NCBI GenBank assembly: GCA_039105265.1 | Contig: JAPFFF010000031.1 | Coordinates: 310,001 to 374,000, forward strand | Source: Tritrichomonas musculus | Taxonomy: Eukaryota > Parabasalia > Tritrichomonadida > Tritrichomonadidae | DNA: 64,000 bases | Direction: 5' to 3' | Shown here: one piece after another, positions 21,248 to 29,846 of the stretch | How the letters are laid out: every line of letters begins with the position of its first letter | Position numbering within the stretch: the stretch's first letter is position 1 | Translations under genes and position numbers: made by a program | The notes under the pieces: model-generated | Seen by the model: only the letters and a program-made list of their open reading frames with translations | Database searches by the model: none | Told to the model about the DNA's origin: nothing

Positions 21248-21706
21248 TTAAATTCTGAATTTTGTTAACTGAGTAATAATTTCATGAACCTGGTTTTCGC
21301 TTTTTGATTTGAGTGATGGAATGTATGCTCTTGCATCTTCCACTGTTCCTGGACAAAGGTTTAGGAGCATAACTGTATCATATTCTATTTGTCTATCCAG
21401 CTTTTCTTGTTCTTCTTCGGTAATATTTTGTGGAATATCATCATCATCTAGATCATTATCTTTAAGAATTCTTTTAATTGCTTCACGAGTTGCAATTAGT
21501 GAGTCTGCGTTGTTAAATTGTTGGCAGCTGCTGGCATAATTGCTTGCTTTGTCAAAGAGTTGTTTTCGAGTATCATTTTGATCGACTGCGTTATTGATAT
21601 TGTTATCAGCATTAGTGAAAAGTTCATTAGCTTCAAAATTTGTTAAGCATCTGGCGTTTTCAAACTGATAAATACTGTCAAGGTTAACTTTCTGAGAGAA
21701 GGACAT
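21248..21706 (-). CDS. RPB4: RNA polymerase II subunit RPB4
   Basis: 152 residues, close to human POLR2D (142). The C-terminal half carries the family signature: LLNLCPGTVEDARAYIPSLK aligns with the [20 protein letters not shown] block of human RPB4, followed by the final helix (VHEIITQLTKFR). The N-terminal half has an acidic, Asn-rich linker (DLDDDD). RPB4 pairs with RPB7 to form the stalk of Pol II and in yeast also follows mRNA into translation and decay. The stop sits in the string TTTAAAAT, so a TAAA overlaps the stop. Next upstream, on the same strand, is NOT1. Confidence 0.88.
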   Translation of the reverse strand: MSFSQKVNLDSIYQFENARCLTNFEANELFTNADNNINNAVDQNDTRKQLFDKASNYASSCQQFNNADSLIATREAIKRILKDNDLDDDDIPQNITEEEQEKLDRQIEYDTVMLLNLCPGTVEDARAYIPSLKSKSENQVHEIITQLTKFRI

Positions 21707-22148
21707 AAAAATTTAATAACAATGTATAAGAAACCAAGATTTTTGTGTTAACCTTTATTAAAATAACGTGTTTTCTGACTTTTAAAATATAAAAGAAGAA
21801 TAAAAAGCTGGTTAATTAAAGATGTAATGGCATTACATCTTAGTTTGAATTTTTCTGTTATATAATGTAAGATGTAATGGCATGATATATAAGAGTTTGG
21901 CAATTTAACAAGATCAACTATCAATATTTTTGATATTTTACATTCTTTTCAGGATTATAATGGGAAAATCCACATAAAAAAAAAAAAAAAAAAAACGAAA
22001 AGTTCTATATGATTATGTATATTTTAATATTTTTGACACAGATATTTAAAAAAAATACAAAAATTATATTAAAGCATTTTGAAATAGAATAGAAATTTTA
22101 TACAAATATTCCGCTCTATCTTATTTCATCTCTAATATTAGTTGGTAA
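21707..22148. promoter_or_regulatory. RPB4 upstream region with a palindrome
   Basis: This 442-bp gap lies between the NOT1 stop and the RPB4 start, both genes on the minus strand. It holds a 23-bp near-perfect palindrome (21819-21841; 11-bp arms AAGATGTAATG around one base) and a second copy of GATGTAATGGCAT at 21871-21883. It also holds a 20-A run (21976-21995). The repeated motif is seen directly; a regulatory role for RPB4 is inference. Confidence 0.4.
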
Positions 22149-25100
22149 CTACAAATTATTATTATTTGAGTTGCAAAACAAGTAATAAATAGATTTCAAG
22201 AACATAGAAACTTTGTCATTGCTCCCACTCGTTGTTGTTGTTTGTGGAGCAGCCGGTACAGTTCCACTTGCAGAAGGTGTTACACTTGATGCAAATGAAG
22301 ATGCAGACTTGGTAAAAGGGAATTCCCAGAATCCGATATCTTTGTTGGACATAAGTTCAATAACTGTTACAGAGAGTCCCCAAGGATGTGGTGGTTGTAG
22401 GGCGCAACGTTGGAGAATGGAAACAGCAATGATCTCAGATACTGATGCAGATGTTTCAGTTTGTATGTTCATTTTGAAGAGTTCAATGAGGAGCTTTGAG
22501 AAGAAATGTGTGTTTCGGCAGCGAAAACGAAGCTGGTCAACGAAACAGTCTATAAGACGAACGATCAAATCGTCCTCAATATTTAGAATCATAGTAACGA
22601 AGAATCGGACAGCTCCTGTGCTCAAAAAAGGAGTTTTCTGGAGGACAGCGCCAGAGGATGGAGAAACAGATGCTATCGTATCAATACTGATGGTGATGTT
22701 GAAAGTTTCTTCGACAATGACAGGTAAAATTGGTGGATGCTCTTCAATCGAGTCAATAATGAAGTCTATGTCTAATTTAGCTTCATTTAAGTGCCCATTA
22801 GAAGAATTATCAGATTTATTTGAAGGGCCCATTGCTTGGAATGCATGGTCATAAATTGAATTCCAGCCACTGCTGTTGTTTATATTGTAATTATTGTAGG
22901 TACTTTGTGAAAAAGTTGGAAATGTTGAGATATTATTATTTGTAATGTTTTTGATGCTTTCGAACTTTTCGATTACGTTTTGAAGTCTTGTATGAACTTC
23001 AGTTGGTAATGAAAGTGGCATCATATTGAAGGCTGCTTGGTGAACATCAGATAAGTGATCAATTTTAATATCAGGTGTTAAAGGAGAAGTAGCAAGAACT
23101 GACCGCGGTGCAACAGAAAGGAGGATATTACGAAGTTGAATGAAACCTGGAGGAAGCAGGGCAACAGATGTAATAGCAATTGATGCAATAAAGTCTGGGA
23201 AATCATGTGAAAGGATAAGAGACAATCTAAGAAATGCTTTATAAACAATCTGGAAAACATTAGGATCATGTGAGCCAACTAAATATCCGACTGATGCTGC
23301 AAAATCTATAAAAAGAGGTGCATAGCCAATTGAAATATCATCTTCGTTATTGTTTGTATTTGAATTAGTCTGGTTCCTATTCTCAGAAACAGTTTCGTTA
23401 TCATTTGATACAGATTGTACACTAGATGATGAATCATTTGGGCTAATTGCATCACTATTGCTTGTGTTATTCGTGGTAATTGATGCTTCGTTTTGGAGGT
23501 TAGAAACAATAAAGCGTGGTTCTGATATTAGTGATATCCATAAAAATGTGAAATCGCCGAATTTTAATGGTCTTAATTGATGTAGAAGAAATGGTAATGA
23601 AGAATTACTAAGACTTTGAAATTTCTGTAAAGATTTAATGATCAAGAATATCTTATTGTAAAGCTCCTTCTTTTTATTTGAAATAATTGTAATAAGTGCC
23701 ATGTATATATTTTTTTGAATAGATTTGATTTCGCAAATTTTATCGATGCATCTCAAAAATTTTAAAATATCATCAATCGATTCTTTTTCAAAAACATTAA
23801 AAAAGAAATCTTGTGGCATTCTTGAACAAGACTTAGTAATTGAAACAAGTTGAAATTCATTTGTTGTGCGAATTGCATTCTTCCATTTTGTAAATAATGA
23901 TGTATATTCAATATTATCATAAAGGTCAATTTTTCTAACAAATTGGTTAATTTGTGATGTTGAAAATTCGAAATACACTTTTCTCATTTTCATCACTTTT
24001 TTCATCAAATTAAAATTGATTGAATAAGAATTATAATTATTATAATTATTGTTCAAAATATTTCTATTAAATTTGAATTGAATCATATTGGGATTTTGAT
24101 GTATTTTCTGTGAAAAATACTGTTTCTCACAATTTTCATTCTCGTGAAAAAGTGGGAGAAAAGAACAAATTGTAAAACTTTGAATAAAATCTTGTGCTTT
24201 AAAGTGAGGGTTTTCAACTATATAAAACGACAAATAAGAAACGATCATTTCTACTTGTCTTTCATAAATATAGCTGCAATCATTACTATCAAGAATTGAA
24301 GCAAAAAGTGAATCAACGAGTGAAGACGTTAAAATATTCAATGAAATCAACTCTTGAATTGCCAATGGTGGTAAAATAAATTTTCTCATTAATAAGCAAG
24401 CAAAAGTCTGTAATTTTTCATTATCATTACTTTCCTCTTTTTCTTTTTGAGAGTCTTCAGAATTTATATTCAACTTTTTCTGAGGCATGTTTCTATTTGG
24501 TGTCATTGTTATTTTTTCTTCTTGATCAAGATCATCCAAAGTTTCGCTAGCAAATGATTCATCATCATCAAAACTATCATGACCGTTTATTTTGTTCTTA
24601 CCGATTTTTCTTTCATCCGAACCGAAAATTTGCCGAATAAGAAAGACTAGAACCTCGAGAAGAAGGAGGAATGAATTTGCGTCCAAAAATACAAAGAATG
24701 TCTGCAAAGCGCTCTTCCTTGATTCAATCTTTGGCATTTCCAAAATAAGCTGATGAATACTAGAGTTTTGAGGCAGTTCTTTGAAGCTTCTATGGCCTTT
24801 CATTACTTCAATTGTGCAAGCCTGGTCTATCAGACAAAGGTAGTCAAACAAATTCTGATCCAAATGATCAAGTAAACGGTCACCCTTAACGTCCTCCTCG
24901 TCATTTTTACTAAAGTCGAAGACGAACAAATTTTTATCCTCAGAAATTTCACTTTTTGAATCATCTTCACAATTTTTCTTATCGTTGATTGAAAAATTGA
25001 ATGAACTCAATTGTGGAGGAGGAACATTTAACTGCAAGATTTGATTCGGTATGACATATTTCATTAAATTGGTCAAATAAAGGTTCTTTTCATTTCCGAC

Positions 25101-28100
25101 TTTAGTTTTATTTATTATTTCTTTAATCCTCGACAAAGAGATTGCGTAAGTAACCTCGCTCAGGAACTGATGAATCCAGAATGAATTCTCCTCGATAACT
25201 TTTCGTTTGAGTTCATTCAAAATTTTCTGTTGGACAGTCAATTTTGAATTGGCATTCAAATTTGAATCAGGATACAAACTTATGTTTGTCAGATAGTTTG
25301 TGAAAATGAACTGGTAGTCAAAGAACGATATCTGCGAGACGAGTGATGAAGAAAGCTTTCTTGCTGCCTGTTTTGAAGTTGTCAAAATTGACTGCTTATC
25401 GTTGATTAAAGTGAGGTCTTTCAGGACGATAGAGGAGACGGTTGACACGATGATTTTTGACAACTTTTTGGAGAACTGCCTGATAAGTGAGAAAATGTCC
25501 CAGATGATTCTGATTCTGTCCTGGAAGTTGAACTCTTTGATTGCATACGAAGAAGAGTTCGAGAAGAGAGAAAACGAAGACGAATAGTTAGATGAAGAAT
25601 TCCTTCGTTTCTTGCTCTGTGATGAACTTTTGTTGTTTGGTGGAGTGTTCGTTGCTGTTGCTGCTATCGGTGCCGGAATCGAAGGAAGAATGACCTTCAG
25701 CTTCGGCAGAATGAGGCAGTGCGAGATGAAGCAGAAGTAGAAATTCTGGTCGAATGTGATGATCCTTTCCATCTGGTTTTCAGAGAACAGCAACGATAGG
25801 TTGAACAGGTCAGAGTTGAAGTCAAAATTGTCCTTCGTCTTGTCGGGCAGCAAGTTGTCTGACTCTGACAAGATGAAGTCGTCAATTGTGACGTTAAAGA
25901 ATGAAAAAAGTGTCTCTATCTGGTTCTTTATGTGCGACTTCAAGTTCTGGATGATCGAAACAGATGCAAGGAAGCCAAGAATGGACGATGTGAACGGATT
26001 TGGAGGGAAGAAAAGTGACGATGACTGCATCAACAGAGACGATATGAAGCCGACAACTCCGTACAGCTTTCCATTCGAAAGCGCGTAAGAGAGCAAGTAC
26101 CGAATCTTCAAAAAGCGAAGATTCTTCGGATTGTTATTTGCCAATGTCAGAAGGCCAATTAATTGACCTAGAAGACAAGCATTTCTTCTCAATAAGTAGC
26201 CGTTCGTGTTGCCTTTATCGAAGTCTTTTTCATTCATTATTGAAAAAAAACGATAAATACAACATTGAACTAATTGTGTGTCAAATTGGCCGGCCGAAGA
26301 TAAAACAACGTCAATTAATGTATTCAAAATTGTGGGGCACTCCAAATATTTTTTGACAAGTATGGTTGCAATCCAATCCGAGAATTCAATGTACTTTTCA
26401 AAGCTCTTCGGAATCAGTGACAAATTCAAAAATGACGGTTGAAGTGATTTGATCTTTTTCTGAGGAGGAACCGCCACATTGGCGAACTTTTTGATAGATG
26501 GATGAAGTTCGATCTCAGGGACGAAATCTGAGAAATTTTGGAAGGTGAAAGTTTTCACAGTGGAGTCAATTTTTGAATACAAAGAAGGTGAATTTTTCTT
26601 AAAATTGTCATTCAACAGCAATTGAGAGGCAAAGAACGTGTGATCGCCCAAGAACTGGATTGATTTCTCGATGAATGAGATGCTGAAGTTGTACATGGGT
26701 GAATTTGCAGAGAGGAAAGACGTTATGATAGAGAAGATGTTGTTTGTTTGGTTAAGGTCAATTATTTCACGTTTGATCAATTCAATCAAAATTGAAATAA
26801 TTTTCTGATTCTCTTGATCGTTGTGTGATTCAATAAATTTCAGTTCAGTCACTAAAACAGCTACCATGTACTCATAGAGATTCGTGTTGGTTGTCTTTTG
26901 CTTCTCAATTATGTCAGCCAGACTTTTGGCGGTTATTTCAGAATTCATAAAGCTCTCAAATCTTCGGGAGGCTTCAAATTTGAGAAAGTCCGTGGCATGC
27001 TTAATGGAATAGGTGAAGTTGAATTCACGGCAATTCTTCCGAACTTTCTTGACTTGGTTGTAGAAGGAATAGATCATCTTTCGACATTGTCGTGAAATAT
27101 CTCCAAAATGTATCAATGAAAATTCAAAGAACTCGTTCAAAACATCGTCTGAAATAAGTTCAAGATTGTATGTCATGTTCTGAGCAATGTCCTCAAAATC
27201 AACGATCCTTTTGTTCAGGAAGTCCTTGAAACGAATCATCCGATTCGATGATGAGTAGATCGCACACTCAGTAGAAAACTTAACAGACTTGGATTCATAC
27301 AAATAGTGTTGGTATTTCTTCGGAGTGGCAGTGAAAATGAGCTGGAACGATTGAGATGAAAATTTGAGACAGATGTTGACCATCATCTCGGCATCCTCTG
27401 TCCAAAGATCATCTAGCAAGTTCAAAAACATGTAATCAGCTGATTTTGAATCAACAAATGAACTTATCAAACTTTTTGAATCATTTGAATCTACTAATTC
27501 AATCATCTCAAAAAATGGAGCTATCAAGCTGTCACAAATAACATCAAAGCGATCAGTAATTTTTGATTTAATCCGGAAAAGTGATAAAAGAGCAACGCCA
27601 GCTTTGTTCTCAATTTTTGATTTTGTAAAAATTGAGAAGGTCCGTTTAATTTCATTCGAATACTTAACAATGCAGTAAACAAAGCTTTCTGAAGACCAAT
27701 AATTGGAATTTGAAAGCTTTGAGTCCATAAAAAAAAGGTCGATATCATTGATCTGAGGAACAAATGAAATTAGAGTGAATTGAGAATCTTTGTTCTTCCA
27801 TTTATCAGATAAAAGTGGTGTCATGTCGAGCTTCTTCTCGGACTTAGAGAAATAAAATAGGAAATGATAGATAAAAGGCAAACTACGTTCATTTCGAATA
27901 GTGGCCAATTCAGGAATGTCAAATTCATAAACAATTTCGTCAAAATTTTTATTTTTGACAAATTTTGTAAATAAATCAAAATTATCATCAAATTTGTCAA
28001 GAAACGTAAAATCTTCATGCAAAATTGTTACTATAAATGATCCTAATGAAATTGTTGATGAAAACGAACCAAAAAAAGTGTCCAGAAATGATGGAGTTAG

Positions 28101-29093
28101 AACATTTATGTTATCTGAATTGTATTCTTCAAAAACTGAATGAAGCGAAACAATTTTTATTTTTGATGTAGTAGAAAATTGTGAAGGTTTGCTAAATGAA
28201 ATATCATTTTGATCGTTTTCAATTTGATCAAAAGAATTATTGAGCACTTCTGTGTTGGTTTTTGGAGATTTTAAATCTGTTTGTTTATTTGATAAACTTT
28301 CAGTTGTTTGAATTGAATTTGATTTGCCTGTAAAAAAGGTGATTTTTTTCTTATTTTTAATTTTATCATTTTGAAGAGTATCTTGCTTTTCTTTTTCTTC
28401 GTTTTCGTTTGGCTGATCTGTTTTGTTTTCGTTGATGTTTTGCTGCTGAGCATTTTTATCCTCTAAATCATTTATAATTTCAATATCAAAATCGGAATTA
28501 TCTTGATCATTTGAATCTGTTTCTTCTTTGTCTGATTCAGGATCAATTGGATCGAAAAGAGTAGTTGGTAAAGTTTCTAAAGGTATTCCAATAGCTCGAA
28601 ACATCCATTGAAATGTAAAAGGAATTCGAACTTCAGAGTGCTTGTCAAGTTCTGGCATAATTTCACTTAAAAAAAATCTTTTTGCAGATAAGGAATGTTT
28701 GGATTGTGTAGCAATAAGAGTTAATGGAAACGAAATATAGTAAGGTAAATAAACCAATGTTCTGCGAGGAAAATCATGAAGGCTGTCAAAAAATTTTAAA
28801 ACAACTGTAGTAAAGCCATTATCATTTTGAAATTGAACAATTGTGATTCCCATTATTTTCCGAACATCTTTTATTTTTACTCCCGCTTGAATGTCTCCAC
28901 ATATTATGTCAAATCCATATGTTAAAAGCGAAAATAAATATTGTACACCAAAATTTGATATTAATATGATAACCCTTTGAGCAATTTTATACATTTTTTT
29001 CCGCTGAAGTTCGTATGTTAGCAATACATAAAATTGTCGATCTATAATTTCGTTATAAAAAAGAGAATTTTGAATTCCTTCATATAAAGTCAT
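22149..29093 (-). CDS. NOT1: CCR4-NOT complex scaffold subunit NOT1
   Basis: 2314 residues, near human CNOT1 (2376). Landmarks in order: a CAF1/CNOT7-binding MIF4G-like region around residues 880-1090 (LGQLIGLLTLANNNPKNLR ... SSLFFPPNPFTSSILGFL, matching the LGMITLAKN ... VVFRPPNPWTMAI block of CNOT1); a CNOT9-binding DUF3819-like helical segment around 1180-1260; and the NOT1 C-terminal domain from about 1850, with LPPGFIQLRNILLSVAPRS (about 1990) and PPHPWGLSVTVIELM (about 2235). NOT1 holds together the deadenylase and repression modules that shorten poly(A) tails in the cytoplasm. Asn/Asp/Lys-rich linkers (for example about 180-300 and 1480-1540) and a Ser/Ala-rich tail are low-complexity additions. 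The start ATG at 29093 is the first in frame. Confidence 0.93.
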   Translation of the reverse strand: MTLYEGIQNSLFYNEIIDRQFYVLLTYELQRKKMYKIAQRVIILISNFGVQYLFSLLTYGFDIICGDIQAGVKIKDVRKIMGITIVQFQNDNGFTTVVLKFFDSLHDFPRRTLVYLPYYISFPLTLIATQSKHSLSAKRFFLSEIMPELDKHSEVRIPFTFQWMFRAIGIPLETLPTTLFDPIDPESDKEETDSNDQDNSDFDIEIINDLEDKNAQQQNINENKTDQPNENEEKEKQDTLQNDKIKNKKKITFFTGKSNSIQTTESLSNKQTDLKSPKTNTEVLNNSFDQIENDQNDISFSKPSQFSTTSKIKIVSLHSVFEEYNSDNINVLTPSFLDTFFGSFSSTISLGSFIVTILHEDFTFLDKFDDNFDLFTKFVKNKNFDEIVYEFDIPELATIRNERSLPFIYHFLFYFSKSEKKLDMTPLLSDKWKNKDSQFTLISFVPQINDIDLFFMDSKLSNSNYWSSESFVYCIVKYSNEIKRTFSIFTKSKIENKAGVALLSLFRIKSKITDRFDVICDSLIAPFFEMIELVDSNDSKSLISSFVDSKSADYMFLNLLDDLWTEDAEMMVNICLKFSSQSFQLIFTATPKKYQHYLYESKSVKFSTECAIYSSSNRMIRFKDFLNKRIVDFEDIAQNMTYNLELISDDVLNEFFEFSLIHFGDISRQCRKMIYSFYNQVKKVRKNCREFNFTYSIKHATDFLKFEASRRFESFMNSEITAKSLADIIEKQKTTNTNLYEYMVAVLVTELKFIESHNDQENQKIISILIELIKREIIDLNQTNNIFSIITSFLSANSPMYNFSISFIEKSIQFLGDHTFFASQLLLNDNFKKNSPSLYSKIDSTVKTFTFQNFSDFVPEIELHPSIKKFANVAVPPQKKIKSLQPSFLNLSLIPKSFEKYIEFSDWIATILVKKYLECPTILNTLIDVVLSSAGQFDTQLVQCCIYRFFSIMNEKDFDKGNTNGYLLRRNACLLGQLIGLLTLANNNPKNLRFLKIRYLLSYALSNGKLYGVVGFISSLLMQSSSLFFPPNPFTSSILGFLASVSIIQNLKSHIKNQIETLFSFFNVTIDDFILSESDNLLPDKTKDNFDFNSDLFNLSLLFSENQMERIITFDQNFYFCFISHCLILPKLKVILPSIPAPIAATATNTPPNNKSSSQSKKRRNSSSNYSSSFSLFSNSSSYAIKEFNFQDRIRIIWDIFSLIRQFSKKLSKIIVSTVSSIVLKDLTLINDKQSILTTSKQAARKLSSSLVSQISFFDYQFIFTNYLTNISLYPDSNLNANSKLTVQQKILNELKRKVIEENSFWIHQFLSEVTYAISLSRIKEIINKTKVGNEKNLYLTNLMKYVIPNQILQLNVPPPQLSSFNFSINDKKNCEDDSKSEISEDKNLFVFDFSKNDEEDVKGDRLLDHLDQNLFDYLCLIDQACTIEVMKGHRSFKELPQNSSIHQLILEMPKIESRKSALQTFFVFLDANSFLLLLEVLVFLIRQIFGSDERKIGKNKINGHDSFDDDESFASETLDDLDQEEKITMTPNRNMPQKKLNINSEDSQKEKEESNDNEKLQTFACLLMRKFILPPLAIQELISLNILTSSLVDSLFASILDSNDCSYIYERQVEMIVSYLSFYIVENPHFKAQDFIQSFTICSFLPLFHENENCEKQYFSQKIHQNPNMIQFKFNRNILNNNYNNYNSYSINFNLMKKVMKMRKVYFEFSTSQINQFVRKIDLYDNIEYTSLFTKWKNAIRTTNEFQLVSITKSCSRMPQDFFFNVFEKESIDDILKFLRCIDKICEIKSIQKNIYMALITIISNKKKELYNKIFLIIKSLQKFQSLSNSSLPFLLHQLRPLKFGDFTFLWISLISEPRFIVSNLQNEASITTNNTSNSDAISPNDSSSSVQSVSNDNETVSENRNQTNSNTNNNEDDISIGYAPLFIDFAASVGYLVGSHDPNVFQIVYKAFLRLSLILSHDFPDFIASIAITSVALLPPGFIQLRNILLSVAPRSVLATSPLTPDIKIDHLSDVHQAAFNMMPLSLPTEVHTRLQNVIEKFESIKNITNNNISTFPTFSQSTYNNYNINNSSGWNSIYDHAFQAMGPSNKSDNSSNGHLNEAKLDIDFIIDSIEEHPPILPVIVEETFNITISIDTIASVSPSSGAVLQKTPFLSTGAVRFFVTMILNIEDDLIVRLIDCFVDQLRFRCRNTHFFSKLLIELFKMNIQTETSASVSEIIAVSILQRCALQPPHPWGLSVTVIELMSNKDIGFWEFPFTKSASSFASSVTPSASGTVPAAPQTTTTSGSNDKVSMFLKSIYYLFCNSNNNNL

Positions 29094-29846
29094 GGAATTC
29101 TTAAATCATGAAAATGTAAGGAAAACGATAAAGAATTGACCATTTTTCATAAAATATTAAAGTTTTTTTTTATTCATTGTTTTAAATTCATTTTATTAGT
29201 GTTTATAAAAATAAAAAATGTCTAATATTCTGAATTTATTCCAGATTTCATTTCAATTTTTAACTACGTAATGTTATCAAAAATTTTGTTCGTTTTTTCA
29301 ATGTTTCACAAAAAGTGTCCATATTTCATAGAAATTTTAAACGAGAAAGCAAATTTTCATTGGTTTACATAATGTCAATTGGAAATAAAAAAAAATATTT
29401 ATATTGATAAAGAAAAAGAAAAATTTAAATATTGCTTAATAATTTATTGAAATATTAATAGCAATTCTTTGATTTATATTTTTTAATAATTTTAATATCA
29501 TAAAAAAAATTTGATCATTAAATTGATTTTAAGTATTAACAATATATAATATTTATGAGAAAATATCAAAAAGTTAAATGATAATTCACACATTTCTATC
29601 ATTTTTTGAGCAAAATCTATTTCCAAATTTTTTCAATATACAGTAAATAATAACTTATTAAATCATTGTGAGATTTCTTAATAAATATACTAATTTGAAT
29701 TGTATTAGTAGATAAAATGTATAAAAAAGTAGAAAATTTACAAACATTTAATCTTTAATATAAATACATAAATTAAATAAAATAGATCAATAACAACAAG
29801 GTGAAAATAAATAAATAATATAATATATAATAAAATACTAATTAGA
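29094..29846. other. Intergenic, A+T rich
   Basis: 753 bp between the NOT1 start and the TKL kinase stop, both minus strand. It must hold the NOT1 promoter. No gene or repeat was recognised. Confidence 0.5.

Noticed and set aside
22213-22854. 213-codon plus frame opposite the NOT1 C-terminus
   Set aside because: Antisense shadow of the conserved NOT1 C-terminal domain.
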